Positions 25,402 to 34,031 of a stretch of DNA of 64,000 nt are shown here, piece after piece. Position 1 is the stretch's first letter. Every line of letters starts with the position of its first letter. A program made the position numbers and the translations under genes. Location: assembly GCA_024648695.1 (NCBI GenBank), contig JACAVV010000005.1, positions 186,001 through 250,000 on the forward strand. The letters run 5' to 3'. This DNA is from Nitrospina sp. Its GTDB lineage: Bacteria; Nitrospinota; Nitrospinia; Nitrospinales; JACRGP01. Below the pieces are notes generated by a model that worked only from the letters and a program-made list of their open reading frames with translations, had not been told where the DNA came from and did not search any database.

Positions 25402-26574
25402 ATGAAAAAAGCGTTTATCCTGTCCCTCACTCTGTTTACATTAACCCTGGTTCTGCTGGGATGCCCGAAAGCTTCCAAAACCAAAAAACGAATGGCGCCT
25501 TTATTCGCCCTCTATTATGCCTTTGAAGCGGGCAAGGAACCTTCTTTTATTATTGCCGAGGATTTTAACAAGGACAAAAACTTTGATTTGGTGGTCACCA
25601 ACAGTGGCGACAATACCATGTCCTATTTCAAGGGAAACAAGGACGGCTCGTTTCAGGAACAGTTGGTCTTTAAAACGGGAGCGGATCCCATTTGCGTGGT
25701 GGCCGCCGATTTCAATCGGGACGGATACCCGGACTTGGCGGAACTCAATTACCGGGACCAGAATATCATGATTTTCATGAACACACGCTTCGGCAGTTTT
25801 AAAAACACCGGCAAAATTATTAAACCTGGACACATTCCGATCAATCTGGTTTCGGGCGATTTCAACAAAGACGGCTTTCCGGATCTGGCTGTCACGATGC
25901 GATATTTCAAACTTGTGGTGATGTTCGGTAAAGGGACGGGAGAGTTTTCGGAACCAGTAACCATCGATGCCGGTGGCCAACCGACCGCTATTGTGGTTGG
26001 CGATTACAATAAGGATAAAAACGTCGACCTGGCCGTGGCTTTGGCGGGATCAGGCAATGTTGGCGTCCAGGTGTTCTGGGGCAAAGGCGATGGTACCTTC
26101 GATCCATCGAAAGTATTTAAAGGCGGCGGACAACCGCTTACTCTTCTCAATCTGGATGCCAATAAGGATGGTTACATGGATTTGCTGACTTCCAGCAATT
26201 CCCTGCACGCTTTGACCACCGTCCTCAACAAACAGGATAAAACATTTGAACGATTAAAAGATTTCGCCTCAGGGGATTTCCCGAAATTCGTGGCGGCGGG
26301 TGACTTTTCGGGGGACGGCCTGCCGGATATTGCGGTTTCAAATTCCACCAACGACACCTTGTCGGTGAGTCTGGGACGAGGCGACGGAACTTTCACTTAT
26401 CCCCCGGTCTACCATACGGTGGACGAATACCCCCAAGGCATCGCGGTGGCTGATTTCAATCATGACGGCCTGCCGGATATCGCGGTTTCGTGTCGAGACA
26501 AGAACATCATCAATGTGCTGATCAAGAAAAAACCCAAGGTTCCGGATCCCGATGAGTCTTCAAAAACTCTTTAA
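25402..26574 (+). CDS. FG-GAP/VCBS beta-propeller lipoprotein
   Basis: This 390-residue protein has a signal peptide ending in lipobox VLLGC (about residue 21). About seven FG-GAP/VCBS repeats follow, each with a D-F-N-x-D-G/K-x-x-D-L-A-V calcium-loop-like core, for example DFNRDGYPDLAELN, DFNKDGFPDLAVT and DFNHDGLPDIAVS. The repeats should close a seven-bladed propeller of the integrin-alpha type, exposed in the periplasm or on the surface, with bound calcium. Binding partners are unknown. It has its own promoter. Confidence 0.9.
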   Translation: MKKAFILSLTLFTLTLVLLGCPKASKTKKRMAPLFALYYAFEAGKEPSFIIAEDFNKDKNFDLVVTNSGDNTMSYFKGNKDGSFQEQLVFKTGADPICVVAADFNRDGYPDLAELNYRDQNIMIFMNTRFGSFKNTGKIIKPGHIPINLVSGDFNKDGFPDLAVTMRYFKLVVMFGKGTGEFSEPVTIDAGGQPTAIVVGDYNKDKNVDLAVALAGSGNVGVQVFWGKGDGTFDPSKVFKGGGQPLTLLNLDANKDGYMDLLTSSNSLHALTTVLNKQDKTFERLKDFASGDFPKFVAAGDFSGDGLPDIAVSNSTNDTLSVSLGRGDGTFTYPPVYHTVDEYPQGIAVADFNHDGLPDIAVSCRDKNIINVLIKKKPKVPDPDESSKTL

Positions 26575-27079
26575 ATTCTCAAAATTACCTCGTGATTTTT
26601 GTGACTAAATTGTGACATTCTCTATATAGATTTTTAACATCAGGTCGATACAATATTTCCAGATGGGAAATTTTATTGATGGGATAACCTAATTTAGGGG
26701 AATTAGAAAATGGGCTCCATTTATAGAAGGCGACGCGTATTTAAAAATCGCGTATGGCCTCAATGGGAAACGGTGACCTCTCCCCTGTGGAATCGCCAGG
26801 GGAATATGGTTCCTTCCGTTGCAACCCGGGAAACTGTGATCAAACAAAGAATATTGCAACTGGTTTCAAAAGCCAAACACTAGCAAGTCCGGCCCACAAC
26901 CAGGGAAAACATGCCCGCGGGCAACCCCTGCAAGAGCTTGGCGGTTTGTCTCGCTTCGTTTTCACGCCGCGTACTACGATCCGGCTGATGACTTTATTGG
27001 TTTTGGAATTTAGGGTATAAGTTCCTCCTTTCCTCTGATTCGAAATTTGGCAAGAGGTTCGGAGGAATTTTTTATCCTC
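26575..27079. other. Intergenic region containing one short basic reading frame
   Basis: About 500 bases separate the FG-GAP gene and the convergent Fe-S/SCP2 gene. It includes a 57-codon frame (listed separately). Outside that, no repeat, promoter or hairpin stands out. A longer 88-codon frame beginning at 26754 overlaps it in another phase and looks non-coding. Confidence 0.45.
26710..26883 (+). CDS. Short basic protein, 57 residues
   Basis: An ATG-initiated frame of 57 residues carries a strong Arg/Lys bias at the start (MGSIYRRRRVFKNR), several tryptophans, and a helical KQRILQLVSKAKH end. AGGGG lies nine bases upstream of the ATG, a good ribosome-site position. No signal peptide, membrane helix or known family is seen. 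The composition would suit a nucleic-acid- or ribosome-associated small protein. Confidence 0.45.
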   Translation: MGSIYRRRRVFKNRVWPQWETVTSPLWNRQGNMVPSVATRETVIKQRILQLVSKAKH

Positions 27080-28423
27080 TTATATCGGGAAACAACGCTC
27101 AAATTTCTTTAATAGAGACCAAGATCCTTTTATCTTGATTTTTCCCATTAGAAGTGCCGGTACAATGGATCGCTCCCTTCGCAAATATCCAATCCATACC
27201 CGGCTATCCGCTCTCACCCAAACATCCGGATTTTCCGTACTACCTTCTTTAACCCGCAAGGTTTTTTGGCGAATCTCTATAGTGACTTCCACCTTTTCTT
27301 CACCGGCGAAAGAAAATCCGAAAACGGCATTCAATCCCTGAGACTGATTTTGATGAAACACGTGAGGCAGGCTTTTCAGAAAGCTTTCGATGGATACAGG
27401 CCGCAACCCGCTCGGGACCCGCTTGACTTTTTTTTGCGGAAAATATTTTTTTACATGGTCCTCCGCATCAGAGTTTGCGGTGACATACACCTCCTCCTTG
27501 AATCTGGTTAAGGGCTCGACCACTTCTTTCAGGAATTGCTTTTTATTTTCCAGCCAGGTTCCGATCACATCCTCACCGGCCGGGCAGACCGCCAGACAAT
27601 AGGCGGCTTTGTAGTTGGGTCCTTTCGCAAGACTTTGCCACCAGGACACACCTTCGGAATCACTCACCTTGCTTCGCAAATCCAGAGCATTCCGGCTGTC
27701 GGCAATCTGTTCGGTAAAAGTTAAAAAGCCCCCTAAAAATTCGCGGTAATTATGAGTGTAACACGAGGAAAAATTAAAATTTCCATCTGGGGCTATGGCA
27801 CCCACAGGGCAGGCGGCAACGCAAAGTTTGCATTCAAGACAGGGGTTGTATTCGATCGGAAAGGTTTCTTCTGAGACCGGACAATCGATCAATAAGGTTC
27901 CCAATAAAATAAAATTGCCAAACCTGGGATGGATCACGTTGCGATGAATCCCCATACGGCCAAGTCCCGCCGCAATTGCAATGGGCTTATGCGACACCAT
28001 CCACATTCTGGATGGGTATTTTTGCGTCTCCATGGGGAATCCCATTGAAGGATACATGCCCCGAACACCAGAGGCGGACAAGGTTTTGATGATTTTCCGG
28101 GCGACACCTTCAACTTCGTCTCCCGCATGATGAAACTCGACATTGGCAATCGATCGTTGCGGCGCACGAATATTGTCCGGATTCATGCGAATAATGAAAC
28201 TGATCAAATACTTTGTACGGGGAAATGCCGATACTATGTCCTCGCGTTGATCGTCCAGTTCAGATCGGTCGATTGCGACAAACCCCACATCATCGGCACC
28301 CGCTTCCAGACAGAGACGCCGCAACCAGGAGGCAGGAAGCGGTTCTCTTGCAAGGACAGTTGTGCTCTCCGTATTTTGCGAGCGAAATGTTTTTACGGTG
28401 GGGTGGTTTTCTAAACGGTTCAT
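27080..28423 (-). CDS. QueG/reductive-dehalogenase-like Fe-S protein fused to SCP2 domain
   Basis: The 447-residue protein starts with a QueG-like region (about 25-190: GADDVGFVAID, VSHKPIAIAAGLGRMGIHRN, FGNFILLGTLLID). A 4Fe-4S ferredoxin motif C-L-E-C-K-L-C-V-A-A-C-P follows at about 197-208, with further cysteines in YCLAVCPAGED that may complete a second cluster. Residues about 345-447 resemble an SCP2 sterol-carrier domain. The epoxyqueuosine reductase family uses cobalamin and two clusters; the lipid-binding domain makes a tRNA substrate unlikely here. It is the third gene of the MarR operon, 11 bases after the membrane protein. GAGAG precedes the ATG. Confidence 0.8.
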   Translation of the reverse strand: MNRLENHPTVKTFRSQNTESTTVLAREPLPASWLRRLCLEAGADDVGFVAIDRSELDDQREDIVSAFPRTKYLISFIIRMNPDNIRAPQRSIANVEFHHAGDEVEGVARKIIKTLSASGVRGMYPSMGFPMETQKYPSRMWMVSHKPIAIAAGLGRMGIHRNVIHPRFGNFILLGTLLIDCPVSEETFPIEYNPCLECKLCVAACPVGAIAPDGNFNFSSCYTHNYREFLGGFLTFTEQIADSRNALDLRSKVSDSEGVSWWQSLAKGPNYKAAYCLAVCPAGEDVIGTWLENKKQFLKEVVEPLTRFKEEVYVTANSDAEDHVKKYFPQKKVKRVPSGLRPVSIESFLKSLPHVFHQNQSQGLNAVFGFSFAGEEKVEVTIEIRQKTLRVKEGSTENPDVWVRADSRVWIGYLRRERSIVPALLMGKIKIKGSWSLLKKFERCFPI

Positions 28424-28434
28424 AAGAGTTCTCT

Positions 28435-29232
28435 CTATTGGTTTTGTTTGATGGTCGAAGCCGGGTTTGTTGGAAATGTTGTAAATCCCGATGAAGGATC
28501 CTCCTGATTCTCACGGGTTCTACACTTCTGGATCAGTTCCCAAGCCACCAGAGAATTTATAAGTACAAAAACGGGCACGACCAACGTCGGAGCCAGAGCC
28601 ATGGGGAACTGGAATATCGTTTCCAGACCCGGAGATTCATAAATCATATGCAGAGGACCTGGAAGACCGACATTGATTAAAACCATCCCAAAAGGAACGA
28701 TGATTAAAAAACCGATCCAATTGATTGCCACAGCCGCCCTTTCATTCCAGACACCCTGATAAATGAGGACTGCCGCCAAAAGGGAAACCACACCAAAGAT
28801 AAAATCAGGCATGCCAACAAACTGTGCATAAAAAAGAGAAAACTCACCACTAAAACCTTTGAAAATGCCACCAATGGCCAACACCCTCAGTCCTTCGAAA
28901 GCCATGATGCGATGAAGAGGGATATGGCTGATAATTAGACCGATGGCTACTCTAAAATTTTGAGAAAAAATCCATGGAATCATAACGATCAAAACCGGGA
29001 TTTGAGTGATCCATAACCCAGGTAAAGAACTCAGAAACCTTTGTCCGGCATAAAAATCATTAATTGCCAACCAAGAGGACAATATCCCCCATATCCCAAT
29101 AAAGGCCAGAATAATACCGATCCATTTTTTATGACCCAGATTGATCTGTTTTTCCTGATAAGCGCTTTGCGCGGCCCGGTAAATGACGACACACTGAATC
29201 AGAAACAGTAAAGGAACCAATGATAATTTCAT
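28435..29232 (-). CDS. Multi-spanning membrane protein of the MarR operon
   Basis: This 265-residue protein has about seven or eight hydrophobic helices spread over residues 3-240 and a polar tail. No family is recognised. The ATG at 29232 is preferred over an in-frame TTG two codons earlier, because AGGAGG lies six bases before it. The gene follows marR and precedes the Fe-S/SCP2 gene closely. A perfect GTGTATATACAC palindrome lies between marR and this gene, so MarR probably controls it directly as well as through the operon. Confidence 0.75.
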   Translation of the reverse strand: MKLSLVPLLFLIQCVVIYRAAQSAYQEKQINLGHKKWIGIILAFIGIWGILSSWLAINDFYAGQRFLSSLPGLWITQIPVLIVMIPWIFSQNFRVAIGLIISHIPLHRIMAFEGLRVLAIGGIFKGFSGEFSLFYAQFVGMPDFIFGVVSLLAAVLIYQGVWNERAAVAINWIGFLIIVPFGMVLINVGLPGPLHMIYESPGLETIFQFPMALAPTLVVPVFVLINSLVAWELIQKCRTRENQEDPSSGFTTFPTNPASTIKQNQ

Positions 29233-29250
29233 AATCAACCTCCTAAATTA

Positions 29251-29262
29251 GTGTATATACAC
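29251..29262. promoter_or_regulatory. MarR operator, perfect palindrome
   Basis: GTGTATATACAC is a perfect 12-base palindrome, 18 bases before the membrane-protein start. The ten-base core GTGTATATAC recurs at the marR promoter, which makes both likely binding sites of the same regulator. Confidence 0.65.
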
Positions 29263-29282
29263 TTTTTTAAAGTAAAAAAAAT

Positions 29283-29732
29283 TTAATACGGGTTGACTTT
29301 ATTTACAGCAAAGGTCAGTTGACCCATCAAATCCTCCCATCTTTTCTTGCCCAGGGATTCCACAATTTGCTTTTGGGTCTGCTTCCAGGGCACCATAGCT
29401 TTACCCAACACCTTTTTACCGCTTTTTGTCAGGGAGAGATTTTTGGTGCGCCTGTCTTCTCCAGGACTCACCTCCACCCAGCCATTTTCCTGCAAAGGAT
29501 TCAAATTCCGCGTCAATGTCGTGCGATCCATGATGAGCGCCTGCGATAGATTCGAAATTGTGGCTGAATCCATAACTGAAATCGCCGCCAATAAGGAAAA
29601 CTGCGTGGAGTAAAGTCCGCTGGGCTTCAAAGCATCGTCAAAAACCTTGGTGATCGCCCGAGTGGCTTTCCTCAAATTAAAACAGGTGCAATTCGCAACG
29701 AACTCGCTGTTGAGTTTTGATTTGGATTTCAT
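29283..29732 (-). CDS. MarR-family transcriptional regulator
   Basis: This 149-residue winged-helix regulator has recognition region ATISNLSQALIMDRTTLTRNLNPLQENGWVEV, here cut into its helices, and the wing R-R-T-K-N-L-S-L-T-x-x-G-K. An N-terminal NCTCFNLRKA segment offers two cysteines, so thiol or redox sensing is possible. The ATG at 29732 is chosen; a TTG twelve codons earlier would run the coding sequence across the operator and promoter. It is the first gene of a three-gene operon that it probably represses, with an operator overlapping its own -10 box. Confidence 0.9.
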   Translation of the reverse strand: MKSKSKLNSEFVANCTCFNLRKATRAITKVFDDALKPSGLYSTQFSLLAAISVMDSATISNLSQALIMDRTTLTRNLNPLQENGWVEVSPGEDRRTKNLSLTKSGKKVLGKAMVPWKQTQKQIVESLGKKRWEDLMGQLTFAVNKVNPY

Positions 29733-29739
29733 AATAAGA

Positions 29740-29770
29740 GTATATACACGTAATTTGCGCGAAGTCAAAA
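29740..29770 (-). promoter_or_regulatory. marR promoter overlapping its operator
   Basis: On the minus strand TTGACT and TATACT are 18 bases apart, and the -10 box lies inside GTGTATATAC, the core shared with the palindrome at 29251. The predicted start falls within a few bases of the marR ATG, so the transcript may be leaderless. Confidence 0.6.
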
Positions 29771-29801
29771 AAATTTTGGTGTTACTCCTTTAACTTACTA
29801 C

Positions 29802-31571
29802 TCAGATTCCTATTTGAATAGGTGAAGGATTGTTTTCCAGTGGCAGGATATTTCCGTCCCAAAGCACCCCCAACACGTTACGGCCTCCTAGTTCCTGAGC
29901 CACTTCTATAACGTTTTGAAAGCCATCGATATGATTGTTCGCTAGGGGAACCAGAATATAATCGTAGGTGCAGGATCTCAATTCCTCAACGAGGTCTGGG
30001 ACAAGGGTGTCTACTGAAAAAAACCCTTCTCCGTAAGAATGAAAACGTCCGGCAAAAGGGCTAGATTTGAATTCGCCAATCATGGAATCCTGGCCCAACA
30101 GGTCCGCTCGAATGCTCCGGGACTCTGACAGGCTTTCCAGAATCAAGTGGATCATCCACGGGCGTACGCTTCTTAGCAGTAAAACCCGAGCACCGGTGGG
30201 GATCGAATCCATTGAAAACGCATTTTCGGAATTTTTACAGGCGGCTTCTTTCCCGCGATCAAAGGCGGACAAGGCTTCCTGGAACATAGCCTGAATGGAC
30301 TCACGTGGGTAATGGGGATAGTTCACCACCACTTTGCCGTTACCGTCGTATTCTTCCCAAGGGGCGTTTTCCACAATCCAGCCATTCTTTACGGCTTCGT
30401 TGAAGAAATCGGTTCCCGGTTGGGGCGTGTTGATCGATACCTGAATCTCGTCGAGCAAACCTTGTGAGGAGAGATCATAAATCAGGTCTACGGTTTTTTG
30501 ATCTTCTTTCCTGGAAGACCCGACGCCACCCATGCTGAAGGTGGCGTAGAACATCAACCCCAGTTGCTTGCCGTGAGTCAGGATACGGTGCATTTTTTTC
30601 GGATCGTGCTTCTTGCCAAGAGTCATCCGCTCAGCCACCGCATCGCTTGCGGTTTCGATTCCGAACCGGATTTTGTAATAGCCCGCTTTGGCCATTTCTT
30701 CCATCGCCTCTTCATCCAGCGAATGGTATTCGCACATGGCTTCGTATTTCAAATCGTGCAAACCCGCTTCGCGAATCGACCGCGCCAGTTCAATATTGAA
30801 ACTGCGCTTGATGTTATGCACCTCTTCATCAAAGAAGACGCCTTCCATTTCGGGATATTTTTGCCGCAGGGTCCGGATTTCCTCCACCACGCTGGCTACA
30901 TTACGCGGACGCCAATTCAACTCGTCGTAATACAGGGTGGCCGCCGCGCAGAAATTGCAACGGCGCGGGCATCCTCTGGAGGCGTACATCTGGATCTGGC
31001 GATAATGGCAGTTGGGCTCATGGTATTCGAGCCGTGACACATCATCATCTTCGGGAAAAGGCAGATCGTTCACATCCAGCAATTCCCTTCGGGGGTTCGG
31101 ATACACTCCGGTAATCGTTTGGGGTGCCTGGCCTTGCACCAACTCCAGAACGGCATACTCGTACTCACCGATACAAACATAGTCAGCGGTCTTGAGAACC
31201 TCCTCTGGTTGCGCCATGGGATGCTGGCCCGTAAAAATGAGCCGGGTTCCAAAAGCTTCCCGCACTTTTGCGGCGAGACGAAGGTCTTCCCTCAAAGTCC
31301 GGGTCGAGCTTTCCATAATCAGCCAATCGGGAGCCTCTTCGGCGATGTGCTGGAAATAGGTCTCCACGCACCAGGCCTTCAGGACGCCGTCAAACATTCT
31401 AACTTTGTGTTTGGTTTCCCGCTTGAGCAGGGAGGAGGTGTAAGCCAACTGCCAGGGATAATAGCCGCAGTTGGTAAAGTTTTTAACTCCTAACGACCAG
31501 CGCGAGGGCACGTGCACCATGTGGTAGCCTTTTTGATCGACTCCCACAGAATTAGCAACGACGATGTTCAC
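29802..31571 (-). CDS. B12-type radical SAM protein with half-GT9 C-terminal domain (A)
   Basis: This 589-residue protein has three parts. Residues about 1-150 look like a degenerate cobalamin-binding Rossmann domain without the DxHxxG motif. Residues about 190-430 form the radical SAM barrel, with C-P-R-R-C-N-F-C near 202. Residues about 455-589 resemble the N-terminal half of heptosyltransferases (ARVLLLRSVRP start). A GTG start is supported by GGAGG directly upstream. It shares its whole architecture with the protein at 32211-34031. B12-dependent radical SAM enzymes often methylate unactivated carbons; the sugar-transferase-like tail suggests a lipid-linked saccharide or LPS-like substrate. 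That is inference. Confidence 0.82.
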   Translation of the reverse strand: MNIVVANSVGVDQKGYHMVHVPSRWSLGVKNFTNCGYYPWQLAYTSSLLKRETKHKVRMFDGVLKAWCVETYFQHIAEEAPDWLIMESSTRTLREDLRLAAKVREAFGTRLIFTGQHPMAQPEEVLKTADYVCIGEYEYAVLELVQGQAPQTITGVYPNPRRELLDVNDLPFPEDDDVSRLEYHEPNCHYRQIQMYASRGCPRRCNFCAAATLYYDELNWRPRNVASVVEEIRTLRQKYPEMEGVFFDEEVHNIKRSFNIELARSIREAGLHDLKYEAMCEYHSLDEEAMEEMAKAGYYKIRFGIETASDAVAERMTLGKKHDPKKMHRILTHGKQLGLMFYATFSMGGVGSSRKEDQKTVDLIYDLSSQGLLDEIQVSINTPQPGTDFFNEAVKNGWIVENAPWEEYDGNGKVVVNYPHYPRESIQAMFQEALSAFDRGKEAACKNSENAFSMDSIPTGARVLLLRSVRPWMIHLILESLSESRSIRADLLGQDSMIGEFKSSPFAGRFHSYGEGFFSVDTLVPDLVEELRSCTYDYILVPLANNHIDGFQNVIEVAQELGGRNVLGVLWDGNILPLENNPSPIQIGI

Positions 31572-31584
31572 GGATTTCCTCCGC

Positions 31585-32193
31585 TCAATAGGGCAGGCTG
31601 ACTTTTCCCGAACCGGTTCCGACGGAAGAAAGTTTAAATTCGGGTTCCTGTTCGGCCTGGGAATCTTCCTGACGGTTAAACACTTTACGATAGCACCATT
31701 CCAAAACGAGCCCTAAAGTGATCATGAGGAAAAGAATCAATGTTGCAAAAAAGTTCAGCGCTATCCAGAACAATGAGGTCCGCTCCAGTAAAAACTTTTT
31801 GAATATGGATCCAGGGGTCAGGCAAACCTTTTTGCCCTGCGGATTATAACCCCTCAATTCAGGAGCGCCCGACAAGGCGATCAAAATATCGATATTGGAA
31901 TAACCCAGACCGTGATCGATATTATAAAGCGAAACCGCCATATCAAACTTTCGTTCCCGCAACTGCCGGATCGCATTCAACCCCAGGTTGAAAACCGTCA
32001 TCCGGCGAACCCGGTCGGAAAGCGGGATCACATCATTCACCTGTGGATGGGCGCGCAGGGATTCTTCAGCCACAGCGGGGGCCAGAACGGTAATCTTTGA
32101 ATTCGGAAACTCGTCCTTCAAAGATTGCAGAGTGGCGTTCAAAACCAGGCTGGCAGAGCGAATGACCAGTATGTTTTTTTCAGCAGGTTTCAT
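31585..32193 (-). CDS. Membrane-anchored half-GT9 domain protein
   Basis: The 202-residue protein begins with a segment matching the N-terminal domain of ADP-heptose:LPS heptosyltransferases (GT9): KNILVIRSASL, LKDEFPNSKITVLAPAVAEE, HPQVNDVIPL. The C-terminal donor-binding domain of GT9 is absent. Instead a transmembrane helix (about 140-165) leads to a polar tail. In GT-B enzymes the N-terminal half binds the acceptor, so this could be a membrane-bound acceptor-recognition or scaffold protein. It sits between two radical SAM genes that carry the same half domain, separated by 13 and 17 bases, clearly one operon. Confidence 0.72.
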   Translation of the reverse strand: MKPAEKNILVIRSASLVLNATLQSLKDEFPNSKITVLAPAVAEESLRAHPQVNDVIPLSDRVRRMTVFNLGLNAIRQLRERKFDMAVSLYNIDHGLGYSNIDILIALSGAPELRGYNPQGKKVCLTPGSIFKKFLLERTSLFWIALNFFATLILFLMITLGLVLEWCYRKVFNRQEDSQAEQEPEFKLSSVGTGSGKVSLPY

Positions 32194-32210
32194 GGATATC
32201 TTTTAAATTC

Positions 32211-34031
32211 TCAAACAGCCGCTGTTTCACTTGCCAAAGGCCAATGCGAGCGCCCTTGATCGCCTGGATTTTCCAGGTCGAAAATTTTTCCTTCAATATT
32301 GATCGCCACCAGTTTCTTGATGCCCAACGAATGGGCCAGGGCTTTTACATGCGCGTAGCCGTTTCCGGAAATGTTGTTGAAGGGAATCACACCGAGAGAA
32401 TAACCGCGCCGTTTTTGATTTTCCAGCAAGGCATTGGGAAAGGCTTCTGGATTGAAGTGGCCTTTACCGTAAATCAGAACTTCATCAATCTTTGGATTTG
32501 AATTCAATTCTTCTTCCACATCGGATTGCGCCAAAACGGTCAGCTTGCATTTTTCATAACTGTGGCGCAGGGAATCTATCACATGGTTCATTTGTTTCAT
32601 CCGCGTACTTCGAAACACCAAAACTCTTTCGGGAGTTTCGATATCCAGCGATTCAAAAGTATCCTTCGCAGTAATGGAGTAACGGTGGTTGAACCCTTTC
32701 TCATAGGCCTTTTCCGCTTCACGGAAGTTGGTCATAATCTGTTCAGCGCTATATCCCGGCTGATCGACCACCACGCAGTTGCCCCCATCGAAATGTTTCC
32801 AGTCCAGGTCACGCAGGTATTTATTTTCCTTCGCCCAGTTATAATAAGGAGTGCCCGGTTGCGGGGTGCTGATGGATAATTGAAATCGCCAGAGTATTCC
32901 CTCATCAATCATTTCATTAATCATGGCGATGGTTCTCTTGTCGCAATCATCCGTAGCTTGCTGGCCGCCAAAAGTGAAAGTACCGTAAAACTTGAGTCCG
33001 ATACTCGTACCATAACGCATCAACTGCCTGAGGCGAGGCACATTAAATTTTTTCATCAACTGCATGCCCTCAGCGGCAGGTTGGCCCGCGGTTTCGATAC
33101 CCAACCGCACCATGTAATAGCCCGCACTTCGCATCGCGTTCAGCACTTCCTCGTCGAGGGGCCATTGCCCGCACATCACATCGTAGCGTAAATCGTCGAG
33201 TCCGTTTTCGCGGATAGCCTTGGTCAGATCCAAAATGTATTTTTTGCTTCCATTATGCACCTCTTCATCAAAAAAGATGCCTTCCATCTGCGGGTATTTT
33301 TCGCGCAGGGTTTGCAACTCGTAGACCACGTTTTCCGGATTACGCGGCCGCCAGTTGGGCCGCTCGTAGGAAATATTGCCGCATACGCAAAAGGTGCAGG
33401 AAAGCGGGCACCCTCTTGAAGCGTAAGCCTGAATTTCCAGGTATTCACTGGAAGGTTCCCCCGGCATGCCGTAATCCAGCCGTGAGACATCGTCATCTTC
33501 CGGTAACGGCAGATCGTTCACATCCAGCAGGGGTCGAATGCCATTCGGGTACAATCCGACGATATCATTGGGATCCTTTCCCTGAACGATATCTCGGCAC
33601 ACCAGTTCGTATTCACGCGACACCACAAAATCGGCATATTCCGCAACCTCGTCGGGAAACGTGGTGGCATGCGGACCACAAAATATAAGCTTCGTTCCGA
33701 ACCGTTTTTTGATTTCTTTCGCGAAGCGGCTGTCGGCGGCGATCGTCCGGGTGGCCGAGTCCATGATCAAATAATCCGGTCCGAACTCCGAAACCTTGTC
33801 AACGAAGGTGTCATGATCCCATTTTTTAAGACAGCCATCGAAAAATTTCACCTCATGGTCGGTGTCCCGCTTCAAGATCGAGGAGCAATAGGCCAACTGC
33901 CAGGGATAATAGGTAAAAATGCTTAAATCCTTACTGCTATTGGTCCAGCGGCTGGGCGAGTGGATCATGGCATAACCGTCTGCATCAATCCCAACCGAAT
34001 TGCAAACGGCGACTTTTTTAGAAGGTATCAT
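32211..34031 (-). CDS. B12-type radical SAM protein with half-GT9 C-terminal domain (B)
   Basis: This 606-residue paralogue of the protein at 29802-31571 has a similar start (VAVCNSVGIDADGYAMIHSPSRW against VVANSVGVDQKGYHMVHVPSRW, each split), radical SAM motif C-P-L-S-C-T-F-C near 207, and a C-terminal GT9-like half domain (about 470-606: ERVLVFRSTR, CKLTVLAQSDVEEEL, NPKIDEVL). The ATG at 34031 is chosen because it aligns with the paralogue's start; an upstream ATG adds 31 unrelated residues. It is the first gene of the three-gene operon. Two such enzymes could act on successive positions of one substrate. Confidence 0.82.
   Translation of the reverse strand: MIPSKKVAVCNSVGIDADGYAMIHSPSRWTNSSKDLSIFTYYPWQLAYCSSILKRDTDHEVKFFDGCLKKWDHDTFVDKVSEFGPDYLIMDSATRTIAADSRFAKEIKKRFGTKLIFCGPHATTFPDEVAEYADFVVSREYELVCRDIVQGKDPNDIVGLYPNGIRPLLDVNDLPLPEDDDVSRLDYGMPGEPSSEYLEIQAYASRGCPLSCTFCVCGNISYERPNWRPRNPENVVYELQTLREKYPQMEGIFFDEEVHNGSKKYILDLTKAIRENGLDDLRYDVMCGQWPLDEEVLNAMRSAGYYMVRLGIETAGQPAAEGMQLMKKFNVPRLRQLMRYGTSIGLKFYGTFTFGGQQATDDCDKRTIAMINEMIDEGILWRFQLSISTPQPGTPYYNWAKENKYLRDLDWKHFDGGNCVVVDQPGYSAEQIMTNFREAEKAYEKGFNHRYSITAKDTFESLDIETPERVLVFRSTRMKQMNHVIDSLRHSYEKCKLTVLAQSDVEEELNSNPKIDEVLIYGKGHFNPEAFPNALLENQKRRGYSLGVIPFNNISGNGYAHVKALAHSLGIKKLVAINIEGKIFDLENPGDQGRSHWPLASETAAV

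Noticed and set aside
26754-27020. 88-codon plus-strand frame
   Set aside because: It overlaps the better supported 57-codon frame in another phase and lacks a ribosome site.
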